DNA of 64,000 nucleotides from Brucella tritici (GTDB lineage Bacteria > Pseudomonadota > Alphaproteobacteria > Rhizobiales > Rhizobiaceae), in the NCBI RefSeq assembly GCF_008932295.1, contig NZ_WBWA01000022.1, positions 1 through 64,000 on the forward strand, written 5' to 3'. Shown here one piece after another: positions 41,902 through 51,862 of the stretch. Every line of letters starts with the position of its first letter. The stretch's first letter is position 1. A model generated the notes under the pieces. The model was not told the origin of the DNA. It did not search any database and saw only the letters and a list, made by a program, of their open reading frames with translations. The position numbers and the translations under genes are program-made.

Positions 41902-42720
41902 TCACATGATCACTTTGCGCACCGCGGCCGAGATCCACTCCGAGACCAACACCGTGACGAGTATAAGAACGAAGATCGTCGTCACCTGCGGCCAGGCCAG
42001 CATGTTGAGCGACGATTGCAGCTTCAACCCGAGACCGCCCGCGCCAACGAGGCCGAGAATGGCCGATTCGCGGATGTTGATATCCCATCTGAACACAGTC
42101 ATGCCGAGAAACGAAGGCAAAACCTGCGGCACGATCGCATAATCGATCACCTGCATTCGGCTTGCGCCGCTCGCTTCCACAGCCTCGACCTGGGATTGAT
42201 CGATTTCCTCGATGGCCTCGTAGAGAAGTTTCCCGACGAAGCCGATCGAGCGCAACGCGATAGCGATGATGCCGGCTAGCAGTCCCGGCCCTAAAATGGA
42301 AACGAGAAGCAGCGCCCAGATCAGAGAGTTGATGGACCGCGACGCGACAATGAGAAACAGCGCAACGGGCCTCAGGAAAAGCAGGCTGGGCGTCGTGTTT
42401 CGGGCAGCAAGGAAGGCGATCGGTACGGCGAGCATGGTGCCGGCAAGCGTGCCTAGGGTCGCCATATTAAGCGTGTCCCAGAGCGGGACCAGCAATTCGC
42501 TCACATAGGACAGGCGCGGCGGGAAGGCTCGGGACAGGATATCGCCGCCTTGCCTCGGGGCGTCCTGAACGAAGGCCCAGATCGTGTCCTTCGTCATAAT
42601 TTGCCAGCAGAACATGAAGAGCGCGACGAGCGCGAACCAGCCCAGCCATTGTAGAAGTTCGGTGCGCGCTGGAAGTTTGCGCCAGCTCTTGCCGCCGTGG
42701 ATTGCGTTGGAAACCGGCAT
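41902..42720 (-). CDS. phnE: phosphonate-type ABC transporter permease (second)
   Basis: A 272-residue inner-membrane permease with about six helices and the EAA-type loop (EAIEEIDQSQVEAVEASGASRMQVIDYAIVPQ). It overlaps the stop of the upstream permease gene. With phnD, phnC and the other phnE it forms a phosphonate/phosphite-family importer. In arsenic islands the true ligand may be phosphite, phosphate or an arsenic compound; this is not known from sequence. Confidence 0.88.
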   Translation of the reverse strand: MPVSNAIHGGKSWRKLPARTELLQWLGWFALVALFMFCWQIMTKDTIWAFVQDAPRQGGDILSRAFPPRLSYVSELLVPLWDTLNMATLGTLAGTMLAVPIAFLAARNTTPSLLFLRPVALFLIVASRSINSLIWALLLVSILGPGLLAGIIAIALRSIGFVGKLLYEAIEEIDQSQVEAVEASGASRMQVIDYAIVPQVLPSFLGMTVFRWDINIRESAILGLVGAGGLGLKLQSSLNMLAWPQVTTIFVLILVTVLVSEWISAAVRKVIM

Positions 42721-43535
42721 TACTGAATCCGTTTGCGAATGAGGCTCGAACCGTATTCGGCCAGCATGACGATGACGATGATGAGAATAAGAACGGCACC
42801 CGCGCTGTCGTATTCGTAGCGGTCAATGGACGTGTTCAACGTCGCCCCGATGCCCCCGGCCCCGACGATACCGATGACAGCCGACTCGCGGAAGTTAATG
42901 TCGAAACGATAAAGCGACAGGCCGATCAGCCGGGGCATGACCTGCGGCTGAACCGCGTAATTGACGAGTTGCAGCCAGGAAGCACCGGTCGCGCGGATCG
43001 CCTCTGCCTGCTTTTCGTCGATTTCCTCGATGGCTTCGGCGAGCAGCTTGGCGATGAATCCGATCGTTGAGAAAGCCAGCGTGAGGAAGCCTGCAAAAGG
43101 ACCGAAGCCGAACATGGCGACGAGCAGGATGGCGATGATGATTTCCTGAAAGGCGCGCGATACGGCAATGATCGAACGGCAGACATAGTAGATGGCCGCT
43201 GGCGCCAGATTACGAGCCGCGCCGACGCCGATCGGGATCGATATGAGGATACCGACGATCGTCGAACAGACGGTCATGGTCAGGCTTTCCTGCAGTCCGG
43301 CGGCGATATCGCGCCAGCGCGAGGTGAAGTCGGGAACCAGAAAACCCTGCAGGAAGCGCCAGCCACGATCGAGACCCTCATAGGCCCTCAACCAGTTGAC
43401 GTCGATGCTAGCAGTGGCGAGCAGCAGGTAGGCCAGCGCTCCGCCATAGACGAGCCAGCGCAGGCCTGCGTTCCTGATGAACAGCGGCGGGCGTCGCCAT
43501 GTCGTCGGATAGGTTTTCATGTCGGCATGGACCAT
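42720..43535 (-). CDS. phnE: phosphonate-type ABC transporter permease (first)
   Basis: A 271-residue permease paralogous to the following one, with the loop EAIEEIDEKQAEAIRATGASWLQLVNYAVQPQ. It starts at the stop of phnC (TGATG) and overlaps the next permease, so the genes are coupled. It probably forms a heterodimeric channel with the second PhnE. Confidence 0.88.
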   Translation of the reverse strand: MVHADMKTYPTTWRRPPLFIRNAGLRWLVYGGALAYLLLATASIDVNWLRAYEGLDRGWRFLQGFLVPDFTSRWRDIAAGLQESLTMTVCSTIVGILISIPIGVGAARNLAPAAIYYVCRSIIAVSRAFQEIIIAILLVAMFGFGPFAGFLTLAFSTIGFIAKLLAEAIEEIDEKQAEAIRATGASWLQLVNYAVQPQVMPRLIGLSLYRFDINFRESAVIGIVGAGGIGATLNTSIDRYEYDSAGAVLILIIVIVMLAEYGSSLIRKRIQ

Positions 43536-44374
43536 CAGACCACACCCGCCATGCGTTGGTCGGCGCGTTCGCGCTCTGCGGCTGCGATACGTTCTTCCTG
43601 GACGTCGCTTTCGACCTGCTTCTGCATCGCTGCCCAGTCCTCTTCGCCGTAAATGCGTGTCAGGGCGGCATTATCGAGCATGTCCGGCGTGCCATCGAAT
43701 ACGACTTCTCCGGCGCGCAACCCGATGATGCGTTCGACGAATGCCTGCGCGAGCAGGACATCGTGAATGTTGATGATGGCCGGCAGACCACGTTCCCGTG
43801 AAATTTCGACGATCAGGCGCATGATCTGCCGAGAGGTTTTTGGATCGAGGGACGCCGTCGGTTCGTCGATCAGGAGAAGTTCCGGGTCTTGCTCAAGAGC
43901 GCGTGCAATACCGACACGCTGGCGCTGGCCGCCCGATAGGGCATCGGCGCGCTTGTCAGCATGGGCCGTCAAGCCGACGCGATCCAGAAGCGCGAAAGCA
44001 CTTTCGACATAGGCGGAGGGGTAACGGCGGAAGAAGCTGCGCCAGAACGGTACGTAGCCAAGCCGCCCGGATAGGACGTTTTCCATCACGGTCAGCCGCT
44101 CGACCAGCGCATATTCCTGGAAAATCATGCCGATCCGGCGGCGCGCCACACGCAGTTCACTTCTGGACAGAGCAGTGACGTCAAGGTCGCCGAGAAAAAT
44201 CTTGCCGGCGCTCGGCTCAATCAAACGGTTGATGCAGCGGATGAGGCTCGATTTTCCGGCGCCCGACGGGCCGATCAACCCGACCACCTGACCCGCTGGA
44301 ATTTCGAGGCTGATGCTCTTGAGAGCCTTGTCACCGGTCTTATATGTTTTTGTCAGCTCTGAAATTCTAAGCAT
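43535..44374 (-). CDS. phnC: phosphonate-type ABC transporter ATPase
   Basis: A 279-residue ABC ATPase with Walker [11 protein letters not shown], signature [15 protein letters not shown], Walker [13 protein letters not shown]. The ATG at 44374 follows AGGGAACG; longer reading frames are not supported. It powers the phnD-phnE-phnE import system. Confidence 0.9.
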   Translation of the reverse strand: MLRISELTKTYKTGDKALKSISLEIPAGQVVGLIGPSGAGKSSLIRCINRLIEPSAGKIFLGDLDVTALSRSELRVARRRIGMIFQEYALVERLTVMENVLSGRLGYVPFWRSFFRRYPSAYVESAFALLDRVGLTAHADKRADALSGGQRQRVGIARALEQDPELLLIDEPTASLDPKTSRQIMRLIVEISRERGLPAIINIHDVLLAQAFVERIIGLRAGEVVFDGTPDMLDNAALTRIYGEEDWAAMQKQVESDVQEERIAAAERERADQRMAGVV

Positions 44375-44405
44375 TATCGTTCCCTGCCTTTGCAGAATAG
44401 AAGGA

Positions 44406-44428
44406 CACCGGGCCTTCACGACCCGGTG
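44406..44428 (-). terminator. intercistronic hairpin between phnD and phnC
   Basis: CACCGGG (44406-44412) pairs with CCCGGTG (44422-44428). A hairpin after the binding-protein gene commonly stabilises its mRNA and reduces expression of downstream membrane genes. Confidence 0.5.
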
Positions 44429-44448
44429 CCCAATAGATCGGCCCGTGA

Positions 44449-45402
44449 TTATTTGCAGGTGTAGGATACGCCGTTCGCGTCATCGATCTGGCGGATAACG
44501 GCCCATTGATCCTTGAAAGTGATCGGGATGAACGCCTCCTGCGGCGGTTCGGAAGTCTGGAACTCCTTCAGCAGCGCCGATCCTTCCCAATTGTATGAGA
44601 AGAACGCATCCTTGATCTTTTCCTGCAATTCCGGGGTGAGGTTATGGGCGACGCCATAGCCGGTGGTCGGGAAAGTCTGCGACTTGAAGATAGAGACAAG
44701 CTGGTCTTTCTTGACAACATCGCGAGCAACCATTCGCTTCATCACGGAGTTCGCGATAGCGGCAGCAGGATAGTCCTTGTTTGCGACGCCGAGGATCGAG
44801 TTATCATGCTTGCCGGAGAACACTGGCTCGAAGTCGCTCCCCGCTACGAGCTTGTATTCCGACTTCAACAGCGCAGAAGGAGCCTTGAAGCCGGAGTTTG
44901 ACGTCTCTGCGGTGAAGGCGAGCTTCTTGCCCTTTACGTCTTCGATTTTCTCAATACCCGAGCCGGGATAGGTGATGATTTCCATTTCGTAACCGAAGGC
45001 ACCATCCTTGGACGCCATCATGGCGAAGGGGCGGAAGCCGGCACAGGCGACGGCGATCGGATTGGAGCCGGTGTTGAAGCCCGAGACGTGCAGACGACCC
45101 GCACGCATGGCCTCGATCTGTGCCGCGTTCTCCTGAACCGGGAAGAACTGGACCTTCTTGCCGGTCTTCTCGGCGAGATGATCGAGGAAGCCCTTCCAGA
45201 CGTCGGCATAAACGGCCGGGTCTTCGACCGGCGTATAGGCGAAGACGAGCGTTGCCGGATCGACCAGCTTATCCTTGTCAGTCGGAATGTCGGCGACCAT
45301 GTCGCCATTAGCGTCCGTGTAACGAGCATCGAGTTTGAATTCCGCCTGGGCAGGCATTGCAAATGCTACGGAAAGAGCCAGGACGGCCGCGAGCTTCTTC
45401 AT
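44449..45402 (-). CDS. phnD: phosphonate-type periplasmic binding protein
   Basis: A 317-residue PhnD-family binding protein with signal peptide [20 protein letters not shown]. It contains [30 protein letters not shown] and the characteristic [10 protein letters not shown] region that contacts the oxyanion. The ATG at 45402 has GGAGAA upstream. AioX is a distant relative in fold. It is divergent from the ArsR-ArsC gene, with ArsR-type palindromes in between. Confidence 0.88.
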   Translation of the reverse strand: MKKLAAVLALSVAFAMPAQAEFKLDARYTDANGDMVADIPTDKDKLVDPATLVFAYTPVEDPAVYADVWKGFLDHLAEKTGKKVQFFPVQENAAQIEAMRAGRLHVSGFNTGSNPIAVACAGFRPFAMMASKDGAFGYEMEIITYPGSGIEKIEDVKGKKLAFTAETSNSGFKAPSALLKSEYKLVAGSDFEPVFSGKHDNSILGVANKDYPAAAIANSVMKRMVARDVVKKDQLVSIFKSQTFPTTGYGVAHNLTPELQEKIKDAFFSYNWEGSALLKEFQTSEPPQEAFIPITFKDQWAVIRQIDDANGVSYTCK

Positions 45403-45475
45403 CGGGTTCTCCATTGATCCAGAAAGGGTCACCCGCTTATTCGGCACTTCCGCTACAGGAATATGACAATTCTGT

Positions 45476-45565
45476 ATATTTCCAGAAATACGGAAATATC
45501 GTATGTGACGGCAGTGAACGATCCTTGCTTCCGGACATGAAAATCGATATATCCAGACTTATGGA
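45476..45565 (+). promoter_or_regulatory. two ArsR-type palindromes between phnD and arsR-arsC
   Basis: ATATTTCC (45476-45483) and GGAAATAT (45492-45499) form a perfect 8-bp-arm dyad containing TCCAG-AAAT-ACGGA. A second, weaker site TCCAG-ACTT-ATGGA (45552-45565) overlaps the likely start codon of the fusion gene. Both belong to the TCCAG-N4-CTGGA class and suggest ArsR control of both divergent units. Confidence 0.6.
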
Positions 45566-46382
45566 AAAATCAGCTATCGTAGAAGCGTTTGCGGCGATTG
45601 CCCAAGCCACTCGACTCGACGCACTTCGCCTCCTTCTCGATCACGCGGTGGACGGATTGCCGTCAGGCGATATCGGCAAATTGCTTGATATTCCCCAGAA
45701 TACGATGTCATCACATCTCAACGTGTTGAAGCGAGCAGGTCTGGTACAGACGCAACGTGTCGGCACCACGATAATTTACCGTCCAAATACGGAGCTCGTC
45801 TGGCGGCTTGTCGAGTTTCTGGCGACAGACTTGTCTCCCCTTCCCGGCAAGCGTGCTCAAGCCGAAATCGCATCCGGCCAACCGGCAACGAGGGTCTTCA
45901 ACGTTCTTTTTCTCTGCCGGGCAAACTCGGCACGGTCGATCATGGCAGAGGCTATCCTCCGCGATATGGCGCCCGACCGGTTTAAGGCGTTCTCCGCCGG
46001 TAATCTGCCGGCAACTGTAGTTCATCCCTTGGCGCTTGTGACGCTGCAGAAGATGGAATGCCCGATCGCTGACCTGCGACCCAAGAGTTGGGATGAGTTC
46101 AGGGGGGAAAACCGTATTGCGATGGATTTTGTGTTCACAGTTTGCGACACCCTCACCGGCGAGCAGTGTCCGTCTTGGCCGGGTCAGCCGTTTACCGCAC
46201 ACTGGGGGATCGACGATCCTGCTATTGTCGAAGGCTCGGAACTCCAAAAGCTCGCCGCCTTTCGCCGGGCAGCCGATGCCATAACCAACCGACTCTCCGT
46301 GTTTACGTCGCTTCCGATCGAATCGATCGATCGGATGTCTCTCCAGACGCAACTGAAAGCAATTGGGGACGCAAAGCTCTGA
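45561..46382 (+). CDS. ArsR-ArsC fusion: repressor joined to arsenate reductase
   Basis: A 273-residue fusion. Residues 1-100 are a winged-helix ArsR domain with recognition helix IPQNTMSSHLNVLKRAGLV. Residues 120-273 are a phosphatase-type arsenate reductase with LFLCRANSARSIMAE and FTVCDTLTGEQCPSW. The N-terminal start is aligned with ArsR 3 (MEKSAIVEAFAAIAQATRL); an ATG at 45537 would add eight residues. Such fusions are known in rhizobial arsenic islands. It may couple arsenate/arsenite binding to control of the phn and pst genes. Confidence 0.85.
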   Translation: MEKSAIVEAFAAIAQATRLDALRLLLDHAVDGLPSGDIGKLLDIPQNTMSSHLNVLKRAGLVQTQRVGTTIIYRPNTELVWRLVEFLATDLSPLPGKRAQAEIASGQPATRVFNVLFLCRANSARSIMAEAILRDMAPDRFKAFSAGNLPATVVHPLALVTLQKMECPIADLRPKSWDEFRGENRIAMDFVFTVCDTLTGEQCPSWPGQPFTAHWGIDDPAIVEGSELQKLAAFRRAADAITNRLSVFTSLPIESIDRMSLQTQLKAIGDAKL

Positions 46383-46388
46383 CGGCGG

Positions 46389-47051
46389 CTATTGCAGTCC
46401 ATAGCCGCAACCCCGCACAGTACGAACGGCGTCTTCTTTGCTACCGATGTTCAGCGATTTTCGCAGCCTCTTGATACTCACATCAACAATGCGTTCGTCC
46501 CTGTCGACATCGTTCCAAACCATCTCGAGGATTTCTTGACGGGAAAAAAGACGAGCTGGCTCCTTCAACATTGTCTGCAGCAGTCGGTATTCGGTTGGGC
46601 CAAGATGGATTTCCCGCCCCTTGCGCGAAACCCGGTGGGTTTCCAAGTTTAGGAATATCTCGCGATGGTTTAAAATCCTCGTTGTTGTCGAGCCTGAACG
46701 CTCTATCAGGGCATTGCTACGAGCGAGAAGCTCCTGCACGGAAAAGGGCCTCGGCAGGTAATCGTCGGCTCCGACGTCGAAAAAGGTGGTGGGGAGGGCA
46801 TCCCCACCCAGGACGATGATTGCCAGCTGTCTTCGTTTGACGTTCGATCGCATGCGGACGAACGACTTGTGCAGAGCGCCGACCCGCCCAAGGGAATCAA
46901 CGACGACCAGATCCGGTTGCCGCTCGGCGACCATGCGTTCGCACTGGTCTGCCATGCCACAAACTCCGGCGACGTAACCCTCCTCGCGGAAGCTCGCCTC
47001 GAGGATTGAGCCAACGCCCGTATCTTCCTGTACGATAACGACGCTCGGCAT
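46389..47051 (-). CDS. PhoB-like response regulator with atypical receiver
   Basis: A 220-residue OmpR/PhoB-family regulator and last gene of the pst operon. The C-terminal winged helix is intact (LGPTEYRLLQTMLKEPARLFSRQEILEMVW, RTVRGCGYGLQ). The receiver keeps an aspartate (VVVDS) but has Q-E-D in place of the usual acidic pair arrangement, lacks the switch Thr (VLGG instead of LTA) and has Arg in place of the conserved Lys (PRPFS). It may work without normal phosphorylation or be specialised. The canonical PhoB is at 51951. Confidence 0.82.
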   Translation of the reverse strand: MPSVVIVQEDTGVGSILEASFREEGYVAGVCGMADQCERMVAERQPDLVVVDSLGRVGALHKSFVRMRSNVKRRQLAIIVLGGDALPTTFFDVGADDYLPRPFSVQELLARSNALIERSGSTTTRILNHREIFLNLETHRVSRKGREIHLGPTEYRLLQTMLKEPARLFSRQEILEMVWNDVDRDERIVDVSIKRLRKSLNIGSKEDAVRTVRGCGYGLQ

Positions 47052-47056
47052 GCGCG

Positions 47057-47758
47057 TTACTCCATCGCGACAACAGTTTCAGCGCGCGGCCGATCGGCCG
47101 AGACATCATCACCTGTCACAATGTATTCGACCGTCTCAGCCAGATTGGTGGCATGGTCACCGACCCGCTCAAGGTTCTTCGCGCAGAAGAGCAGGTGGGC
47201 GCACACGGTGATCGAGCGCTGATCCTCCATCATATATGTCAGGAGCTCGCGAAAGAGCCCGTTATAGAGGACGTCGATATGCTCGTCCTGGCGGCGGACG
47301 TCGGACGCCATTTTCGCGTCGTTGTTTCTAAAGGCGTCAAGGGCGCCTGCCAGCTGTGTTTTAGCAGCTTCGGCCAGCGTACCGAAACCGGCGGAAACGA
47401 CCCCCCTGTTGAGTGACGCATCGACTATCGCAGAGCGTTTGGCAATGTTTTTCGCGAGATCGCCCACGCGTTCGAGATTTGAAACCATGCGCATCGCACC
47501 GACGATCCGCCTCAGATCGTTCGCCACGGGCTGTCTGCGGGCAATGATTTGGACAGCTGCCGTTTCAGCGGTTCTCTGCATGGCATCAAGTTGAAGGTCA
47601 GCCTTGACGACCTCTTCTGCGAGTGCCTTGTCGTTACCAATGAGGGCATCGACGGACTTGTCGAGGAGCGTCGCAGCGATGCGCCCCATGGAAGAGACTT
47701 GTTCGGTCAGGTCGTGCAGCTCTTCGTCGAAAGCGCGAATAGTGTGATCCATCGTCAT
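47057..47758 (-). CDS. phoU: PhoU phosphate signalling regulator
   Basis: A 233-residue all-helical protein with two PhoU repeats (MDHTIRAFDEELHDLTEQVSSMG, NLERVGDLAKNIAKR and ERVGDHATNLAE metal-binding motifs). It connects Pst transporter activity to the Pho two-component system in the cytoplasm. The ATG at 47758 has GAGG upstream. Co-transcribed with pstB, five bases before the PhoB-like gene. Confidence 0.9.
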   Translation of the reverse strand: MTMDHTIRAFDEELHDLTEQVSSMGRIAATLLDKSVDALIGNDKALAEEVVKADLQLDAMQRTAETAAVQIIARRQPVANDLRRIVGAMRMVSNLERVGDLAKNIAKRSAIVDASLNRGVVSAGFGTLAEAAKTQLAGALDAFRNNDAKMASDVRRQDEHIDVLYNGLFRELLTYMMEDQRSITVCAHLLFCAKNLERVGDHATNLAETVEYIVTGDDVSADRPRAETVVAME

Positions 47759-47768
47759 GATTTTTTCC

Positions 47769-48611
47769 TCAGCCGAAGCGCCCGGTGATGTAGTGCTGTG
47801 TTTTTTCGTTCTGCGGGTTTGTGAAGAACTCATTGGTCGCGTTGTACTCGGTCATTTCACCCAGGTGCATATACGCGGTATATGTTGATATGCGCGCAGC
47901 CTGCTGCATGTTGTGGGTGACGATGACGATCGTGTACTGATCCCGCAATTCAGCGACCAATTCCTCGATTTTCGCCGTGGCGATGGGGTCGAGCGCCGAT
48001 GTCGGTTCGTCGAACAGAATGATTTCCGGGTTTGGAGCGAGGGTGCGGGCAATGCACAGACGTTGCTGCTGCCCTCCCGACAAACCGTAGGCCGACTGGT
48101 GGAGGCGATCCTTGACCTCGCTCCAGAGCGCTGCCCCCTGAAGAGCCTGCTCGACCCGCTCGTCGAGCAGGCTTTTCTTTGTGATACCGCGTACTTTTAG
48201 ACCCGCCGCAACGTTCTCATAGATCGACTTCGGGAATGGGTTGGGTTTCTGGAAAACCATTCCGATCCGCAAGCGGATCAAAATCGGATCGATTGCCGAG
48301 GAGACTAGGTTTTGCTTTTCCGGCAGCAGTTCGATCGCACCCTCGTATCGGTTGCCCGGATAAAGATCATGCATACGGTTGAACGATCGCAGAAGCGTGC
48401 TCTTTCCGCAGCCTGACGGACCGATCAAGGCAGTGACCTGCTTGTCGGCGATCGGGAGATTGACCTTTTTCAGGGCGTGGAAATCTCCATACCAGAAATC
48501 CAGATCTCTTACCTCTGCCCGCAAGCGCTCAGGATGGATCAGAATATTGCGGGAGGAACTTGTCTGCTGGCTTGCGTTTACAGGCCGCAGTGCGGTTGTT
48601 GTATCGTTCAT
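47769..48611 (-). CDS. pstB: phosphate ABC transporter ATPase
   Basis: A 280-residue ABC ATPase with [28 protein letters not shown] and [14 protein letters not shown]. The PstB hallmarks include [20 protein letters not shown]. The ATG at 48611 ([10 protein letters not shown]) is the first supported start. It is part of pstSCAB-phoU. Confidence 0.93.
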   Translation of the reverse strand: MNDTTTALRPVNASQQTSSSRNILIHPERLRAEVRDLDFWYGDFHALKKVNLPIADKQVTALIGPSGCGKSTLLRSFNRMHDLYPGNRYEGAIELLPEKQNLVSSAIDPILIRLRIGMVFQKPNPFPKSIYENVAAGLKVRGITKKSLLDERVEQALQGAALWSEVKDRLHQSAYGLSGGQQQRLCIARTLAPNPEIILFDEPTSALDPIATAKIEELVAELRDQYTIVIVTHNMQQAARISTYTAYMHLGEMTEYNATNEFFTNPQNEKTQHYITGRFG

Positions 48612-48628
48612 TTTCGGTCCGATCTCAG

Positions 48629-49576
48629 TTAGAGGCCAAGCTTGCGTCGAAGCCGGAAGCGTATCCAGATGGCAATGGCATTCATGCCCAGGGTCATGAA
48701 CATCAGCACGACGCCTGTCGCCGCAGCATTGACATGGAAGGCTGCCTGCGGCCGTGATATCCAGTTGAACATCTGAATCGGCATCACCGTGAACGGCGCA
48801 TTCAGCCAATCGAAATTAATGAAAGGAAAGTTTGCGTTCACGGGTGACGGCGGCAAGAACGCAATGAATGTCAGGGCACCGATCGTGATAATGGGTGCGG
48901 TTTCGCCGATAGCGCGCGACAACCCGACAATCGCTCCTGTGAGAATGCCAGGCCTGGCGGCGGGCAGGATATAGTGCCACATCGTCTGCCATTTATCGGC
49001 GCCAAGTCCGAACGCACCTTCGCGGATTGTCTGCGGGATGGCGCGGATAGCCTCTCTCGTCGCGACGATAACAATCGGCAGGATCAACAGTGCAAGAACC
49101 ATGCCTGCGACTAGTACTGTTCGGCCCAGATCGGTGAGATAGACGAAAAATCCGAGGGCGAGCAGGCCATAGATAATTGACGGCACGCCAGCAAGATTGG
49201 TGACGTTGATTTCGATCACGTCTGTCAACCAGTTCTTCTTCGCGTATTCTTCCAAATAGAGACCAGCAGCGACACCCAGCGGAATGGCCAGAAGAGCAGT
49301 GACGAACATGACGAGGCATGTGCCCACCCACGCCGATAGAATTCCAGCATCTGCCGCCCGCCGTGACGGAAACTCAGTCAGAAAAGCATAGTCGATCCGA
49401 GCCAGTCCATCATTGAAGAGGTCAACGATAAGCGCGAGCAGGAAGGCCATGACGATGAACAGGATGATCAGGCCCATACTCGCAAACACGAGATCGTTTC
49501 GTTTTGCTCGATCGACCAGTTGAACTTGCGAGGAAGTGTCGTGGAGCGCAGTTATGTTCTCGGCGCTGATAGCCAT
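48629..49576 (-). CDS. pstA: phosphate ABC transporter permease
   Basis: A 315-residue inner-membrane protein with six helices and PstA signatures ([49 protein letters not shown]). Its start overlaps the stop of pstC by one base. The island's own Pst copy may provide phosphate uptake that discriminates against arsenate. Confidence 0.92.
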   Translation of the reverse strand: MAISAENITALHDTSSQVQLVDRAKRNDLVFASMGLIILFIVMAFLLALIVDLFNDGLARIDYAFLTEFPSRRAADAGILSAWVGTCLVMFVTALLAIPLGVAAGLYLEEYAKKNWLTDVIEINVTNLAGVPSIIYGLLALGFFVYLTDLGRTVLVAGMVLALLILPIVIVATREAIRAIPQTIREGAFGLGADKWQTMWHYILPAARPGILTGAIVGLSRAIGETAPIITIGALTFIAFLPPSPVNANFPFINFDWLNAPFTVMPIQMFNWISRPQAAFHVNAAATGVVLMFMTLGMNAIAIWIRFRLRRKLGL

Positions 49577-50499
49577 CAGTAGGCCTCCCGGAAGCGGCGG
49601 CGAAGAAAGAAGCCGATGATGTTGAAGATCAGGGTCAACACGAAGAGCGCGAGGCCAGCCGCGAAAATGGTCTGATATGCTAGCGACCCGTGCGGCAAAT
49701 CACCGAGGCTCATCTGAACGATGTAGGAGGTGATCGTTGCAGCACCCTCTCGCGGGTCTGCGGTCAGGTTCGGATTTTGGCCAGCCGCGATGGCAAGCAC
49801 CATAGTCTCACCGACGGCACGGGACATGCCCAGGAGGTAAGCTGCGGTAATTCCGGAGAAAGCGCCGGGAATGATCACCCTGAACGACGTTTGCAGCCTG
49901 GTCATGCCAAGTGCGTAAGCTCCCTCCCTGAGAGAGGCCGGCACGGCGCGCATGGCGTCTTCGCTGATCGAGACGATATAGGGCATGATCATGATGCCGA
50001 GTACGATACCGGGCGCGAGAAGGTTGAAGCCGGTCAGGCCGGGAATGAATGTCTGAAGGAGAGGCGTGATAAAGAGCAGTGCGAAATAGCCGAAGACAAC
50101 CGTCGGCACACCACCAAGTAGCTCGAGGATCGGCTTGACTGTCTCTCTAACGGCTGGCCGAGCATACTCACTCAGATAGACTGCCAGACTTGTTCCTAGA
50201 GGTATGGCGATCAGGATCGCAATCCCCGCGGCCCAAAGCGTTGCCGTGAGTAGTGGCAGGATACCATATCGCGGCTGGGCGAAGACGGGTGTCCATTCTG
50301 TGTCGGTCAGGAACGTCCACAGCGAGACCTGCATGAAGAAATTCCACGACTCGCTGACGAGCACATAGATGATCGCGGCCGTCACGAAAACCGAAAGGGC
50401 AGCAGACAGAAACAGCAACACACGCATCGACATATCGATGAGACGTCGCCGTTTCAGAAAAGCGTCACTTGGAAGATATGGGTCGAGCGTTGTAGGCAT
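49576..50499 (-). CDS. pstC: phosphate ABC transporter permease
   Basis: A 307-residue membrane protein with PstC signatures (LAVYLSEYARPAVRETVKPILELLGGVPTVV, in part, and GMSRAVGETMVLAIAAG). The ATG at 50499 has GGAG six bases upstream; one at 50502 is equally possible. It partners PstA. Confidence 0.92.
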   Translation of the reverse strand: MPTTLDPYLPSDAFLKRRRLIDMSMRVLLFLSAALSVFVTAAIIYVLVSESWNFFMQVSLWTFLTDTEWTPVFAQPRYGILPLLTATLWAAGIAILIAIPLGTSLAVYLSEYARPAVRETVKPILELLGGVPTVVFGYFALLFITPLLQTFIPGLTGFNLLAPGIVLGIMIMPYIVSISEDAMRAVPASLREGAYALGMTRLQTSFRVIIPGAFSGITAAYLLGMSRAVGETMVLAIAAGQNPNLTADPREGAATITSYIVQMSLGDLPHGSLAYQTIFAAGLALFVLTLIFNIIGFFLRRRFREAY

Positions 50500-50515
50500 C
50501 ATGTGCTCCGGTGAG

Positions 50516-50541
50516 GGCAGCCGCGAACGCTCGCGGCTGCC
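50516..50541 (-). terminator. intercistronic hairpin between pstS and pstC
   Basis: GGCAGCCGCGA-acgc-TCGCGGCTGCC, a perfect 11-bp stem directly after pstS. It probably stabilises pstS mRNA and attenuates downstream genes, giving excess binding protein. Confidence 0.65.
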
Positions 50542-50556
50542 GGAAAGATATGGATT

Positions 50557-51594
50557 TTAGTTGGCTGCGTCGGCTACGAGATCGGAAACCGTCACGCCGA
50601 CCTTGGAACCGCCTTCGAAGTGGCTTCCGGTCTTGCGGTTTTCGAACTTCTTGAGCGCGAGGCCGGCGGCCTCGGCAGGCAGAGCCACATAGCCGACTTC
50701 GCTGACGAGCTCTTCCTGGTTCTTCGCGTCGAAGAGGAACGAGACGAACGAACGAACGTGCTCCTTCTCATCGGCTGCCTTCTTGGAGGCGTAGTAGAAC
50801 AATGGGCGGGTAAGCGGCTGGTAGGTTCCATCGGTCGCAGTCTCGATGGAAGGCGCCACGCACGATCCATCTGCCTGCTTGATCTCGACAGCTTTAACCT
50901 TGCCCGCGTTTTCGCTCAGGTAGGCAAGGCCCAGGAAGCCGATCGCATTCTTGTCACCGCCAACGCCCTGGATTGTGATGTTGTCATCTTCGGTCGCCGT
51001 GTAGTCGCCGCGGCTGGAGTGCTCTTTGCCGTTGATGGCGAGAGTATAGTAGTCATAGGTGCCAGAGTCAGTGCCGGCGCCGAACAGGCCGAGCTTGGCG
51101 TCGGGGAAGTCACCGCGGACCTGGTTCCAGTTGTTAACCTTCCCCTGGGCTTCAGGCTCCCAGATTTTCTTGAGCTCAGCAACCGTCATGCAGGTTGCCC
51201 AGTCATTCTGAGGGCTGACGATTGTCGCCAGTGCGTCGATTGCGACCGGCAGTTCGATGAATTCGACACCGTTCTGCTTGCAGAGCTCGATCTCTTCCGA
51301 ACGGATCGGGCGCGATGCGCCGGTGATGTCCGTCTCGCCACGGCAGAACTTCTTGAAGCCGCCGCCGGTACCGGAGGAACCAACCGTAACAAGCGTCTTG
51401 CCAGCCTGGGCCTTCTGGAACTCTTCGGCCATGGCTTCGGAAATGGGAAAAACGGTGCTGGAACCGTCGATCAGCACGGTCGGTGCCTGCTGTGCGAAGG
51501 ACGGCGCGACAAGAAGACCGAGCGTCAGAACCGAGACTGCGGAAGAAGCGAAGGCGGCGCGCGCCGGGCGAAAGGTTTTCGTGTTGTGTGTCAT
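50557..51594 (-). CDS. pstS: phosphate-binding periplasmic protein
   Basis: A 345-residue PstS with a Sec signal (ASSAVSVLTLGLLVAPSFAQQ) and the phosphate-binding segments DGSSTVFPIS, GSSGTGGGFKKFCRGETDITGASRPI and FGAGTDSGTYDYY. The start at 51594 (MTHNTKTFRP) has AGAGGG upstream. In arsenic-resistant bacteria such proteins can favour phosphate over arsenate. A Pho box lies about 75 bases upstream. Confidence 0.93.
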   Translation of the reverse strand: MTHNTKTFRPARAAFASSAVSVLTLGLLVAPSFAQQAPTVLIDGSSTVFPISEAMAEEFQKAQAGKTLVTVGSSGTGGGFKKFCRGETDITGASRPIRSEEIELCKQNGVEFIELPVAIDALATIVSPQNDWATCMTVAELKKIWEPEAQGKVNNWNQVRGDFPDAKLGLFGAGTDSGTYDYYTLAINGKEHSSRGDYTATEDDNITIQGVGGDKNAIGFLGLAYLSENAGKVKAVEIKQADGSCVAPSIETATDGTYQPLTRPLFYYASKKAADEKEHVRSFVSFLFDAKNQEELVSEVGYVALPAEAAGLALKKFENRKTGSHFEGGSKVGVTVSDLVADAAN

Positions 51595-51664
51595 GACGAC
51601 CCTCTGTGAATTCAGAAAAGCTGAACGCGACATCCGCGAACGCAGGGCGGTCATAGTATTGTTC

Positions 51665-51682
51665 GATGACACTTTTATGTCA
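51665..51682 (-). promoter_or_regulatory. Pho box upstream of pstS
   Basis: On the minus strand TTGACATAAAAGTGTCAT matches the Pho-box consensus at 14 of 18 positions by eye, with two TGNCAT half-sites 11 bases apart. It predicts activation of the pst operon by PhoB under phosphate limitation. Confidence 0.7.
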
Positions 51683-51862
51683 ATCAAGTATAGTATGGTA
51701 TATCCAGATGGATTGATATTTATAAATTGCGATAATTACTTGAAACTTGTGCCAATTCGATATTTATATTGATTAACAACTGCCGGCCTCAACTGCCAGC
51801 GTAAACCGCCACGGAGCGAGGAGAGAAAGGTAGCCCACAGCGCCCTTTAAAGCAATCATATT

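Noticed and set aside
50620..51609. 329-codon open frame opposite pstS
   Set aside because: Shadow of pstS codon structure; no ribosome site or recognisable domain.
51702..51715. third TCCAG-type ArsR site near pstS
   Set aside because: Only one half-site is good (TCCAG-ATGG-ATTGA), too weak to list as an operator on its own.
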